A stretch of 64,000 nucleotides of DNA from Arthrobacter sp. ATA002 (GCF_026898095.1 NZ_CP114015.1:3410001-3474000), one strand, 5' to 3'; shown: positions 47,668 through 56,180, numbered from the stretch's first letter. The notes: generated from the letters alone by a model not told the origin. Translations and numbers: made by a program.

Positions 47668-47707
47668 TCCGGAGTACCGACCGTCCCCCTCCGGCCGGTG
47701 CTCCGGA
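47668..47707. terminator. Hairpin after accC
   Basis: Imperfect 16-base arms (47668-47683 and 47692-47707, one mismatch and one G-T pair) with an eight-base loop, four bases after the stop and followed by a T-rich stretch. It should separate the GntR gene from the operon. Confidence 0.55.
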
Positions 47708-47735
47708 TCCTTCTTCCGCCCGCTAGATTGGGGAG

Positions 47736-48400
47736 ATGCTCGTGAACCTGGGGGACATCATCGCCGACCGCGCCGACCATGCCAACACCACCGTGTGGGT
47801 GGCCGACGTGCTGCGCCGCCGGATAGCCGCCGGCGAACTGCCGCCGGGCACGAAGCTCTCGGAACAGCAGCTCGCCGCCTCCATGCAGGTGTCCCGCAAC
47901 ACCCTGCGCGAGGCGTTCACCATGCTCAGCCTCGAATCCGTGGTGACCCGCTTTCCCAACCGCGGAGTCTTTGTTGCCGCCCCGGATGCCGCAGCTGTTC
48001 GGGAAATCTACCGGGTGCGCCGCATGTTGGAGCCCGCCGCCGTACTCTGGGGGCCGGACCTGGATGTGGAGCGCCTGGACGCGGTGGTGGCCGGGGCGCG
48101 GGACGCGCGGGACCGGGGGATGTGCCGGAAATGGCCGCCGCCAACCAGGCCTTCCACGAGGCCCTGGTCGCCATGTCCGGCAGCGTCCAGCTGCAGCAGT
48201 TGATGGGACGGGTGCTGGCCGAGATGCGGCTGGTCTTCCACGCCATGAACGCCCAGCCGGATTTCCATACCCACTATGTGGAGGAAAACGCCGGTCTGGT
48301 GGAGCTGCTCCGCGCCGGCCGCCGCTCCGACGCGGCCGAGGCGCTGCGCGGCTACCTGGATGCGGCCGAGGCCGAGCTGCTGGCGCACCTGCCCGCGTAG
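47736..48400 (+). pseudogene. GntR-family (FCD) regulator of the oxoprolinase cluster, one single-base frameshift
   Basis: One base added to the GGGGG at 48115-48119 gives about 221 residues. The winged helix is clear (LRRRIAAGELPPGTKLSEQQ, MQVSRNTLREAFTMLSLESV). The FCD sensor follows with AANQAFHEALVAMSGSVQLQ and the metal-binding His of HYVEENAGLVELL. The start may be ATG 47736 or GTG 47742, the latter better spaced from GGGGAG. Its place is that of KipR, and palindromes TTGTTSAACAA on both outer flanks of the cluster are its likely sites. Confidence 0.85.
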
Positions 48401-48428
48401 GCCGGCCGCGGGGCCGGCCTACGCGGGC
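48391..48428. terminator. Bidirectional terminator containing the GntR stop codon
   Basis: Perfect 16-base arms (48391-48406 and 48413-48428) with a six-base loop. The left arm includes the TAG stop of the GntR gene, and the right arm ends eight bases before the stop of the facing gene. Confidence 0.7.
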
Positions 48429-48435
48429 AAAGCAC

Positions 48436-49254
48436 TTAGACCAGATATGAGCTGTCCCGCGCGTCGGTGATGAGCATGTGCCCAGGCGCGTGCCCAATTG
48501 CGAGCGACGGCTTGGACTCCATGACTGCGGCCTGCGGGGTCACGCCGCAGGCCCAGAACACCGGCACGTGTCCTTCCGGAATGTCCACCGGATCGCCGAA
48601 GTCCGGCCGGGACAGGTCGCTGATGCCCAGCTCTTCCGGGTTGCCGACGTGCACGGGCGCACCGTGGACCGCCGGATAGCGGGCGGTGATGCGGACGGCG
48701 TCGGACACCTGGGACGCCGGCACCGGACGCATCGACACCACCAGGGGACCGCTCATGGAGCCGGCCGCTTCGCAGCGGATTGACGTGCGGTACATCGGCA
48801 CGTTGGTGCCCTGCTCGATGTGAGCAATCCGGATACCGCCCTCCTGCAGCGCAGCCTCAAAGGTGAAGCTGCAGCCGACGATGAAGGTCACCAGGTCATC
48901 GCGCCAATACCCGGTGATGTCCGTTGGCTCGGCCACCTTTTCACCGTCGACATACACCGTGTACTGCGGCACATCGGTGCGGATGTCGCCGCCGGCGAGC
49001 AGCGGACCGGCGGTTTCACCGGCGTCGAGCACGCCGAGGATCGGGCAGGACTTGGGGTTGCGCTGGGCGAAGAGCAGGACGTCGAAGGCGGCTTCCCGGG
49101 GCACGATGATCAGGTTCGCCTGCGCGTAGCCGGCGGACCAGCCCGCCGTGGGCGTCACGAGGCCGGCCCGGAAGAGCCGGCGCGCTTCGGCCGGAGCCAG
49201 GGCCGCCGTATCGACGGCTCCCGGCGCCGGGGTTCGGGGCAGTTGGGCTTCCAT
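48436..49254 (-). CDS. DUF1445 protein, D-glutamate cyclase-like (YcsI)
   Basis: The 272-residue protein matches the putative hydro-lyase family: [73 protein letters not shown] and [17 protein letters not shown]. The eukaryotic relative DGLUCY turns D-glutamate into 5-oxo-D-proline. Beside a 5-oxoprolinase this makes a plausible D-glutamate or oxoproline route, but it is not proven for bacterial members. It follows the NRAMP-related gene by 39 bases. Confidence 0.9.
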   Translation of the reverse strand: MEAQLPRTPAPGAVDTAALAPAEARRLFRAGLVTPTAGWSAGYAQANLIIVPREAAFDVLLFAQRNPKSCPILGVLDAGETAGPLLAGGDIRTDVPQYTVYVDGEKVAEPTDITGYWRDDLVTFIVGCSFTFEAALQEGGIRIAHIEQGTNVPMYRTSIRCEAAGSMSGPLVVSMRPVPASQVSDAVRITARYPAVHGAPVHVGNPEELGISDLSRPDFGDPVDIPEGHVPVFWACGVTPQAAVMESKPSLAIGHAPGHMLITDARDSSYLV

Positions 49255-49293
49255 GGTTACTTCAGGTCCTTTCCGGATGCTGGCGGCGTCCGG

Positions 49294-50529
49294 CTACTGC
49301 CACAGGGCGGCCAGGCCGGAAAGGGACATCCAACCCAGGAACAGGGTCAGCAGCCAGGCAAGCACACCGATGCCCAGCAGCCACTTCGGGTAGGCGTAGC
49401 CCTGCAGCAGGTCCCGGCGGCGCCAGGCGGCGTACAGCAGGATCCCGAACCCGAGCGGCAGGATCAGTCCGTTGAAGGCCCCCGCGAACACCAGCAGGGT
49501 CTGCGGAGCCTGGCCGGCCAGGACGTAGACGGCAGCGCAGAACGCGATGAACACCACCGTGATCAGGCTGCGCGTCCGGTCCTTCGTTGCCGGCGTGGTC
49601 ACAAACGAGACCGAGGTGTAGGCAGCGCCAATCACCGAGGTCAGGGCGGCGGCCCAGAAGACGATGCCGAACATGCGCAGGCCAATTTCACCCGCCGCGG
49701 CAAAGAACGCATCGGCGGCCATGTTGTCTCCGCTCAGGGCCACGCCGCTGGACACCACGCCCAGGATGGCCAGGAACAGCAGCACGCGCATGATGCCGGT
49801 GACGATGATCCCCAGCAGCGAGACCCGGGTGATTTCCTTGACGTGTTTCTCGCCGGTGGTACCGGAGTCCAGCAGGCGGTGAGCTCCGGCGTAGGTGATG
49901 TAGCCGCCCACCGTGCCGCCGATCAGGGTGGTGATGGTCAGGAAGTCCACCTCGGCGGGCAGCACCGTGTTTTTCAGGGCCTCCCCCACCGGAGGAGCGG
50001 CGACGATGGCGACGTAGAGCATCAGCAGGATCATGACGGCGCCGAGCAGCACCACAATCCGGTCCAGGGCCAACCCGGCCTTCTTGGACAAGAACACGAG
50101 GATGGCTATGCCTGCCGAAATCAGGCCGCCGATCTTCGGGTCCAGCCCGAACATGGCGTTCATGCCGAGTCCGGTGCCGGCAATGTTGCCGATGTTGAAG
50201 ACCAGCCCACCCACGAACACCAGTGCGGCCAGCACCCAGCCGGCGCCGGGAAGTACCTTGTTGCCCAGCACCTGGGCGCGCAGCCCGGAGACGCCCACGA
50301 TCCGCCACACGTTCAGCTGCACGGCGATGTCCACCAGGATCGACACCAGGATCGCGAAGGCGAACGCCGCTCCGAGCTGGACGGTGAAGACCGTGGTCTG
50401 GGTAATGAAGCCCGGGCCGATGGCGCTGGTGGCCATCAGGAACATTGCGCCCAGCAGGGCCGTGCGCCTGGCGGTCGGCTTCGTCTTGGTCTTGCGGGGT
50501 TTGGCCACTGGTGGGGGCAGGGCTGTCAT
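49294..50529 (-). CDS. NRAMP-related transporter without the metal-binding motif (YcsG-like)
   Basis: The 411-residue protein has about eleven spans of the NRAMP/LeuT fold. Where manganese and iron carriers have D-P-G-N in span 1, this one reads ATSAIGPGFITQTT. In span 6 the expected Met-Pro-His is replaced by GGTVGGYITYAGAHR. The metal-coordinating Asp, Asn and Met are therefore absent, so a divalent metal is an unlikely substrate. The B. subtilis equivalent is YcsG in the oxoprolinase operon, which suggests oxoproline or another organic acid (inference). Confidence 0.85.
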   Translation of the reverse strand: MTALPPPVAKPRKTKTKPTARRTALLGAMFLMATSAIGPGFITQTTVFTVQLGAAFAFAILVSILVDIAVQLNVWRIVGVSGLRAQVLGNKVLPGAGWVLAALVFVGGLVFNIGNIAGTGLGMNAMFGLDPKIGGLISAGIAILVFLSKKAGLALDRIVVLLGAVMILLMLYVAIVAAPPVGEALKNTVLPAEVDFLTITTLIGGTVGGYITYAGAHRLLDSGTTGEKHVKEITRVSLLGIIVTGIMRVLLFLAILGVVSSGVALSGDNMAADAFFAAAGEIGLRMFGIVFWAAALTSVIGAAYTSVSFVTTPATKDRTRSLITVVFIAFCAAVYVLAGQAPQTLLVFAGAFNGLILPLGFGILLYAAWRRRDLLQGYAYPKWLLGIGVLAWLLTLFLGWMSLSGLAALWQ

Positions 50530-50590
50530 ACGGTCTTCCGATCACTCGAAGTTGTGGCCGCGGCCACGGGGACTTCCAGCAGTCTAAAGG

Positions 50591-50601
50591 TTGTTCAACA
50601 A
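50591..50601. promoter_or_regulatory. GntR-type operator 1 before the NRAMP-related gene
   Basis: TTGTTCAACAA is a perfect 5-1-5 palindrome 62 bases before the start of the transporter gene. It is the same core, apart from the central base, as the pxpA operator. Confidence 0.65.
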
Positions 50602-50612
50602 TGTTTGGAAAA

Positions 50613-50626
50613 TTGTGTTGAACAAT
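50613..50626. promoter_or_regulatory. GntR-type operator 2 before the NRAMP-related gene
   Basis: TTGTGTTGAACAAT contains the perfect palindrome TGTTGAACA (50616-50624) and lies about two helix turns from operator 1, allowing cooperative binding of two dimers. Confidence 0.5.
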
Positions 50627-50685
50627 CCCTTCAGTTTTACCTGCTGTTTACGATTCCCCGGGTGTTGTCCGGACGGCCGGTGCTC

Positions 50686-51546
50686 CTATCCGTCAGCGCG
50701 GTCCGCTGCGGTCCGCCCGTACACCGGCTCCGCACCACCGCCGATGATCCCGGGGGCCACGATCCGCCGCTTTCGGACGCCGGCACCGGACCGCACGGTT
50801 CCGACCGCATCCCGTACACCCACCCGGACGGCTGGCCCGTGTCCGGGAAGCAGGAGTGCAGCCTCCAGTTTGCCGAGCTGCCCCAGCGAGCGCCGGGCGC
50901 CGTCGCCGTCGGTGTGGAACATGGCGTCGAGCATCTGCGGTCCGCGGCGCCGGCTCAGCGCGTGGCCTGTCACCAGGGCATCGCCGGTAATCACAGCATT
51001 GGCCGCCGGCAGATAGAACGCCGTATGGCCGGGAGTATGGCCGGGGGTGGGAACCGCCATGGGAGAGCCGGGCAGGGCCGCCAGTTCGGCGTCGTCCCGC
51101 CAGGCTGCCGCGGTGGGCACCGCCACCCGCCCTGCACCGCCGGCGGCGAACGCATGCCAGGCCCAGTGCAGGGCGGACGGCTGCCAGACCCGGAGCAGGA
51201 TCTGCGCCACAGCGACCTGTTCCCGGTCCCTGCCCAGCAGGAAGGGAAGTTCCGGCCCGCGGCACAGAACCTGTTGCCCGTACGCGGCGGCGAAATAGCC
51301 CGCAGTCCCGGCATGATCCACGTGGGCATGGGTAAGAAGCACCGCGGCCGCATCCGCCGGGTCCAGGCCGGTGTCCCGGATTGACTCCAGCACCAGCGGC
51401 AGATCCCCCGGATATCCGCCGTCGATCAGGGTGAAAGTGTCGCCGCGGCGCAGGATCATCCAGTTCGACGCCGGCCCCTCCACGAAGAAAACATCCGCTG
51501 CCGGTTCCGTCACCGCGTACTTGGGTGTGCCGCCTCGATTCCGCAT
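50686..51546 (-). CDS. Metallo-beta-lactamase-fold hydrolase
   Basis: About 286 residues from the ATG at 51544-51546, with AAGGAGG about eight bases upstream. The zinc ligands are present: LLTHAHVDHAGTAG, PTPGHTPGHTAFYL, ITGDALVTGH and LLLPGHGPAV. Such proteins include glyoxalase II, lactonases and aryl-sulfatases; SNWMILRRGDTFTLIDGGYPG is the general family opening. No signal peptide is visible. The last 40 residues are a basic, Gly-rich tail without family match. Confidence 0.88.
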   Translation of the reverse strand: MRNRGGTPKYAVTEPAADVFFVEGPASNWMILRRGDTFTLIDGGYPGDLPLVLESIRDTGLDPADAAAVLLTHAHVDHAGTAGYFAAAYGQQVLCRGPELPFLLGRDREQVAVAQILLRVWQPSALHWAWHAFAAGGAGRVAVPTAAAWRDDAELAALPGSPMAVPTPGHTPGHTAFYLPAANAVITGDALVTGHALSRRRGPQMLDAMFHTDGDGARRSLGQLGKLEAALLLPGHGPAVRVGVRDAVGTVRSGAGVRKRRIVAPGIIGGGAEPVYGRTAADRADG

Positions 51547-51638
51547 CCCCGGTACCTCCTTGTACAGAGATATAGTCTTCGCTCCGCGGGACCGCAATCC
51601 CCGGGGAATGCCGGGTCCACACCAAAGGTTGTGCCGGC

Positions 51639-51893
51639 ATGGACATCCCTGACACCGTTCCGGAACCGCCGCCGCCAGTCCGCCAGCTGCGCCTGGTTAT
51701 TGCTGCCGACGATTACGCCGCCGCCCTCGCGTTTTACCGCGACACCCTGGGGTTGCCGGAGCTGGAGGCCTACTCCGGCGGTGCAGAGCTGGTGGCCAGA
51801 CCCCGGGAAACCCCGTGGCGGTCGTTGAATTCCCGGCTCAACGCACCGGAGGGCGTCCAGCTGACCCTGTTCGAGGAGCTGGACCCGCGCTGA
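51639..51893 (+). CDS. VOC protein shortened by an in-frame internal deletion
   Basis: The 84-residue protein starts as a glyoxalase-fold protein (RQLRLVIAADDYAAALAFYR, DTLGLPELEAYSGG) and ends as one (ELVARPRETPWRSLNSRLNA, GVQLTLFEELD). The stretch of about 45 residues that normally separates these parts is missing. The frame is kept, so a protein may be made, but half of the fold and probably one metal ligand are lost. Confidence 0.6.
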   Translation: MDIPDTVPEPPPPVRQLRLVIAADDYAAALAFYRDTLGLPELEAYSGGAELVARPRETPWRSLNSRLNAPEGVQLTLFEELDPR

Positions 51894-51983
51894 CCGGCCA
51901 GCGGTAGACCCTGCCCCGGCAGGGACGCCGCCCCGCCGCTTTAAAGCGCACACGTGTGCTTGAGGGTGCGTAAGCTTGGGAGA

Positions 51984-52931
51984 GTGCTCCGATCCCCCGA
52001 CCCCTTGCCGACTGCCGGAGCCGGCCGGTTTGCCCCGAGCCCCACTGGAGATCTCCATATTGGCAATCTCCGCACGGCCATCCTGGCGTGGCTCTTTGCC
52101 CGGTCCACCGGCCGGAGTTTCCTGCTCCGGGTGGAAGACCTGGACCCCGAGCGCTCCCGAACCGAGGCAGGCCAGCTGCGCGACCTCACCGCCGTCGGGC
52201 TCACCTGGGATGCCGCGCCGGTGCGGCAGTCCGAGCGCACCGGCGTGTACCTGGAGGCCATCGCCCGGCTGGACGCCCAGGGGCTGGTGTATGAGTGCTT
52301 CTGCACACGCAGTGAAATTGCTGATGCGCCGCGCGCCCCGCATGCCCCGCCCGGCGCCTACCCCGGAACCTGCCGAAACCTGAGCGGTGACGAACGCGCC
52401 CGACGGCGGCGGCTGCGGCCCGCGGCACTGCGGCTGCGCAGCGGGGTCGAGGAGTTCACCGTGACCGATCTGCTCCACGGCGCCTATACGGGGCCCGTCG
52501 ACGATCTGGTGCTCCTCCGCAACGACGGCGTGCCGCCCTACAACCTCGCTGTGGTCATTGACGATGCCGCCCAGGGCATCGACCAGGTGGTCCGCGGCGG
52601 TGACCTGCTCAGTTCCGCTCCGCGCCAGGCCTATCTGGCATCCCTGCTCGGCCTGCCGCCGGTTCAGTACGTGCACGTCCCACTGGTCCTCAATCCCCGG
52701 GGCCGGCGGCTGGCCAAGCGCGACGGCGCCATCACCCTTGGCGCATTGGCGGGCGCGGGCCTGGGGTCCGAGGACGTGCGGAACCTGATTCTGGCCTCGC
52801 TGAGGCTGCCGGAAGGCCCGCTGGAAGACGCCCTGGCCGCCTTTTCCGCGGCGCAGTTGCCCCGGGAACCATGGGTCTTTGAGGCGCTTCCGGCTACACC
52901 TGGCCCAGGCGTATCCCCAGCGCCAGGATAA
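51984..52931 (+). CDS. gluQ: Glutamyl-Q tRNA(Asp) synthetase
   Basis: About 315 residues of a class I synthetase catalytic core without an anticodon domain. The HIGH-like motif is in RFAPSPTGDLHIGNLRTAIL, the zinc cysteines in YECFCTRSE and YPGTCR, and the KMSKS counterpart in RLAKRDGAITLGALA. It charges queuosine in tRNA(Asp) with glutamate. GTG at 51984 was taken as start, but TTG 51975 is also possible. The 3' end overlaps the facing gene by 38 bases. Confidence 0.9.
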   Translation: MLRSPDPLPTAGAGRFAPSPTGDLHIGNLRTAILAWLFARSTGRSFLLRVEDLDPERSRTEAGQLRDLTAVGLTWDAAPVRQSERTGVYLEAIARLDAQGLVYECFCTRSEIADAPRAPHAPPGAYPGTCRNLSGDERARRRRLRPAALRLRSGVEEFTVTDLLHGAYTGPVDDLVLLRNDGVPPYNLAVVIDDAAQGIDQVVRGGDLLSSAPRQAYLASLLGLPPVQYVHVPLVLNPRGRRLAKRDGAITLGALAGAGLGSEDVRNLILASLRLPEGPLEDALAAFSAAQLPREPWVFEALPATPGPGVSPAPG

Positions 52932-53187
52932 AGGCCGCCAGCCCGATAATGCCGACGATCACGGCATCCCGGCGGTGATGCAGCCAGAGCCAGGACGGGC
53001 GCTTCGTGAAGAAGGCATAAAGCGCGGTCAGCAGCAGGATCAGCCCCGCCATGCCGATGTAGCCGGGCAGCCCGGACGCAACACCCTGCGCAATGACCAA
53101 CAGCAGCATGATCAGCCCGAAGATGAAACTGCCCCAGTGGAAGGCAGGTTCGCCGCGGGGATGTGAGCGTGAAACCGAACTAGTCAT
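52894..53187 (-). CDS. Small membrane protein, three spans
   Basis: About 97 residues from the ATG at 53185-53187. A polar N-terminus SRSHPRGEPAFHW precedes three hydrophobic segments (about 19-38, 42-60 and 74-92), with a basic loop KRPSWLWLHHRRD between the last two. I do not recognise a family. It converges on gluQ and shares 38 bases with it. Confidence 0.6.
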   Translation of the reverse strand: MTSSVSRSHPRGEPAFHWGSFIFGLIMLLLVIAQGVASGLPGYIGMAGLILLLTALYAFFTKRPSWLWLHHRRDAVIVGIIGLAAFILALGIRLGQV

Positions 53188-53527
53188 GGTGATCCCAACC
53201 GGACCCGCCGGCCGCCGCGAACGGGACCGGGGTGCCTGTACTGAGCGCAGACCTTGCCCTTCCCATTCTGCGGCGGGCGCCCGGGACTGTGAATACCGCA
53301 CCCCGGCCGGGCCCGCGGAACCGGTGAAGCGGGACGGGCAGCCCACCGGCACGGGATGTCCTTCCCGCCGGACATAAACTTCGCGGGCAACCCTTGACCG
53401 TGCCGGAGCCCGCGCGTAGCTTCGTAATCAACCGCAAGGTTGAACAACCAGCACCTTGATTACTCTTCTTTGAATACCGTTCTTTGCATACTGTTCCCTG
53501 ATCACCGACAGGAAGCTGACCCGCTGC
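53188..53527. other. Noncoding region before the ArsR operon, with nested inverted repeats
   Basis: In this 340-base stretch, GTAATCAA (53424-53431) and TTGATTAC (53456-53463) form an inverted repeat around GGTTGAACAACC (53438-53449). The part after 53420 is AT-rich for this genome and probably holds the promoter of the ArsR operon with an autoregulatory site. Nothing was seen in the rest. Confidence 0.45.
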
Positions 53528-53884
53528 ATGAACTTCCCTGGTGCCGACCCGCTGCTGGACAGGGCCTTCCTGGCCCTGGCCGATCCGGCCCGCCGCCAGA
53601 TCATTGCCCGGCTTTCCCGGGGTCCTGCAACGGTCAACGAATTGGCGGAACCCTTCGAGATATCCAAGCAGGCCGTCTCGAAGCACATCCAGGTTCTCGA
53701 GCAGGCACAACTGGTGACGCGCACCCGTGACGCCCAGCGCCGGCCCGTCCATCTGAATCCCGCACGGTTGGAGGCGCTCACCGCATGGATCGGCCAGTAC
53801 CGGCTGGTCCGCGAGGAGCAGTTCCGCAGCCTTGATGCCGTGCTCAACGCGCAGGCCGCTGCGATTGGCGGCCCGCAGGCATAA
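53528..53884 (+). CDS. ArsR-family repressor
   Basis: The 118-residue winged-helix protein reads LADPARRQIIARLSRGPATV, ISKQAVSKHIQVLEQAQLVT and a C-terminal helix REEQFRSLDAVL. It has no metal-binding Cys pair, which fits the SdpR-like subgroup commonly found with SRPBCC proteins. It is the first gene of an operon with two such proteins and a VOC protein. Confidence 0.9.
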   Translation: MNFPGADPLLDRAFLALADPARRQIIARLSRGPATVNELAEPFEISKQAVSKHIQVLEQAQLVTRTRDAQRRPVHLNPARLEALTAWIGQYRLVREEQFRSLDAVLNAQAAAIGGPQA

Positions 53885-53893
53885 GGATTCACC

Positions 53894-54400
53894 ATGACCA
53901 ACGCACTGCAGCTCACCGTCCCTGACGGCCTTCCGTTCATTGATTTCAGCCGCGAGGTGGACTATCCCGTGGCACAGGTGTTCCGCGCGTATGAAGACCC
54001 GGAGCTGATTGTCCAGTGGCTCGGTCCACGGGGCATGAAGATGGACATCAACCACTACGATTTCCGCACCGGCGGCTCCTACAGTTACATCCATACCGGG
54101 CCGGACGGCGTCCCCTACGAGTTCCGCGGCATTTTTCACACCGTGCGGAAAAATGAAGCCGCAATCCAGACCTTCGAGTTCTCCGGCTATCCCGATGTGA
54201 CCAGCCTGGAGTTCATGACGCTGGAAGCGCTCGACGGCGGCCGCACCCGGATTACCGCCCACGCCGTGTATCCCTCGATGGAGGCCCGGGACGGCATGGC
54301 AGCTTCCGGAATGGAGGCCGGCGTCGCCGAGGGCTTTGACCGGATGGAGGAACTCCTGGCCCAGCTCCAGCCGGAGCCGCTGCAGGGACGGGGCGCCTAA
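53894..54400 (+). CDS. SRPBCC/AHSA1-domain protein 1
   Basis: The 168-residue protein has an AHSA1-type START-like fold: REVDYPVAQVFRAYEDPELI, VQWLGPRGMKMDINHYDFRT, the GGSYSYIHTGPDG turn and MEAGVAEGFDRMEELLAQLQ at the C-terminal helix. The pocket binds a hydrophobic ligand of unknown nature. It starts ten bases after the ArsR stop and shares one base with the next gene (TAATG). Confidence 0.9.
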   Translation: MTNALQLTVPDGLPFIDFSREVDYPVAQVFRAYEDPELIVQWLGPRGMKMDINHYDFRTGGSYSYIHTGPDGVPYEFRGIFHTVRKNEAAIQTFEFSGYPDVTSLEFMTLEALDGGRTRITAHAVYPSMEARDGMAASGMEAGVAEGFDRMEELLAQLQPEPLQGRGA

Positions 54401-54885
54401 TGAGCAACCCCCTGACCCTGGAGGTTCCTCAGGGCGAGCCCGTGATGGAGTATTCCCGCGAGTTCGACTTCCCGGTGGCCGACGTCTTTCGTGCCCACAC
54501 CGACCCGGAACTGTACGGCCAGTGGATCGGACCGCAGGACCTGGTGACGCGCATCGATCAGTTCGAGCCGCGGAGCGGCGGGGCCTACCGGTTTGTGCAA
54601 TCCCGGGGCGACGACGAGTACGCCTTCCGGGGAATGTTCCACACGGTGCTCCAGGACGAGTTTCTGCTCCAGACCTTCGAGTTCGAGAGCACTCCGGAGG
54701 TGGTAACGCTGGAGTACAGTACCTTCACCGCGCTGCCCGGCGGCCGCTGCCGGCTGGCCGGCCGCTCCCTGTACCCGTCGGTGGAATCCCGCGACGGGTT
54801 TCTGGACAACGGCATGGAAGAGGGCATGTCGGACGGTTACGACCAACTGGACGAACTGCTTGGTTCCGTCCGGGCGAGAGAATAG
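54400..54885 (+). CDS. SRPBCC/AHSA1-domain protein 2
   Basis: The 161-residue protein is a paralogue of the preceding one: REFDFPVADVFRAHTDPELY, GQWIGPQDLVTRIDQFEPRS, GGAYRFVQSRGDDEY and MEEGMSDGYDQLDELLGSVR. The adjacent, similar genes look like a tandem duplication that has diverged. Translation is coupled to the first copy. Confidence 0.9.
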   Translation: MSNPLTLEVPQGEPVMEYSREFDFPVADVFRAHTDPELYGQWIGPQDLVTRIDQFEPRSGGAYRFVQSRGDDEYAFRGMFHTVLQDEFLLQTFEFESTPEVVTLEYSTFTALPGGRCRLAGRSLYPSVESRDGFLDNGMEEGMSDGYDQLDELLGSVRARE

Positions 54886-54894
54886 GTGGGAATC

Positions 54895-55305
54895 ATGGAC
54901 TGGACCCTCGAAGTGATCATCGTTCCGGTCAGCGACCAGGACCGCGCCATCGCGTTCTACCGCGAGCAGGCCGGTTTCATCCTGGATCACCGCACGTCGA
55001 CCGAGCAGATGGACTTTGCGCAGTTGACTCCGCCCGGTTCCGGCTGCTCAATCGTGCTCAGCGATCCCTCATCGCAGCAGGGCATGGTGCCCGGCTCCCT
55101 GCGGGGGCTGCAGCTGGTGGTCTCCGATGCCCGGGCGGCACGGCAGGAGCTGCTGGACCGCGGCGTGGAGGCGGGTGACATCACCGTTTTCGACGAGCGC
55201 GACGGCGGAACCTTCTTTGGTTTCTCCGATCCGGACGGCAACGCCTGGACAGTGCAGGAAATGAAGGTCCGGGCCGAACAGCCGCTGATACCGCACAATG
55301 CCTAA
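54895..55305 (+). CDS. VOC family protein
   Basis: About 136 residues from the ATG at 54895, with AGGTGG upstream; a GTG at 54886 is possible. The glyoxalase fold is clear: VIIVPVSDQDRAIAFYREQA, the second unit LQLVVSDARAARQELLDRGV and the last Glu ligand region SDPDGNAWTVQEMKVR. It completes the ArsR operon, whose purpose is unknown but may be handling of a small organic toxin. Confidence 0.88.
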   Translation: MDWTLEVIIVPVSDQDRAIAFYREQAGFILDHRTSTEQMDFAQLTPPGSGCSIVLSDPSSQQGMVPGSLRGLQLVVSDARAARQELLDRGVEAGDITVFDERDGGTFFGFSDPDGNAWTVQEMKVRAEQPLIPHNA

Positions 55306-55363
55306 GACGCTGTATCCAGCGCCGGGCGGGGGAGGTGTCCGGCCGCACTGTGGCGGGGACGGG

Positions 55364-55924
55364 TCATCCGGCGACGACGAATGTGAGAGCGGCCCAGACC
55401 GAGGCCGCGGCAACGGTCGTCCACAGGACGATGGCCACGCCCTGCCACAGCAGGACCCAGCCCCGCGGCGTGCCGGCGGCCACGAGCATCGCGGAGGTGA
55501 ACTGCGTGGGAATCGCCAGCGGGCCCAGGATGCTGGCGCCCGGTACACCGAACCGCACCAGCCACCTCTTAAACCGCTGCTGCCCCTTGGACTCTGGTTT
55601 CGCGGGGACGGCTTGGAGCGTTTCCACTGATCCTCCCGCAGCTGCCCCCGCCGCGGCGGCGTGCACCGCCCGGCGGTCCACCACGGCGTCCCTCGCCCGG
55701 GAACCGAGAAGGACGACCAGCAGGACGCTGAGGAAGTTGCCGGCCGCGGCGGCGGCCGCGGCGAGGACCACGTGCATTCCGCCGACGACACCGACAATCG
55801 CGCCGCCCTCCCCCTCAATGAAGGGGACGGCCCCGGCAAGCGCCACGACAAGCGGCTGAACAATCTCAGGCACCTGCGCTGCCAGCTCCTGGAAATTGCT
55901 GACGAGTTCCTCCAGCGGGTTCAT
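55364..55924 (-). CDS. Small multidrug export family membrane protein
   Basis: The 186-residue protein has about four spans and the pattern of the COG2426-type family: VVALAGAVPFIEGEGGAIVG with the in-membrane E-G-E-G, RWLVRFGVPGASILGPLAIP with L-G-P, and FTSAMLVAAGTPRGWVLLW. The name rests on weak evidence; its real substrate is unknown. It is convergent with the VOC gene. Confidence 0.7.
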   Translation of the reverse strand: MNPLEELVSNFQELAAQVPEIVQPLVVALAGAVPFIEGEGGAIVGVVGGMHVVLAAAAAAAGNFLSVLLVVLLGSRARDAVVDRRAVHAAAAGAAAGGSVETLQAVPAKPESKGQQRFKRWLVRFGVPGASILGPLAIPTQFTSAMLVAAGTPRGWVLLWQGVAIVLWTTVAAASVWAALTFVVAG

Positions 55925-56180
55925 GGCGGTTCCTTTTTCCTCGTGATGGGGCCGGCTATGACCGGCATGTCCATCAGTAGAAAGGATGTTCCCTGAACAG
56001 AGTCAACCCCCGCGGCAGAGGGCACTCTGGTTCCTCTGCGCCCGCCGGGGACGCCGATCCATCGACACATCAGCGCCGACGCACTTGACTGGATTCCAGG
56101 CACAAGCCTTTCCAGGGCAGTCCCGGCCCGGGCGCCTGCAGTGGACACCCGATCCAACGGGTCCGGCAAAGAGGTGATGC

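Noticed and set aside
45513-48497. A 994-codon open frame on the minus strand opposite pxpBC, accC and GntR
   Set aside because: It is the mirror of high-GC third positions in real genes on the other strand; its translation is Gly/Arg/Ala-rich without any domain, while the plus-strand frames carry complete family motifs.
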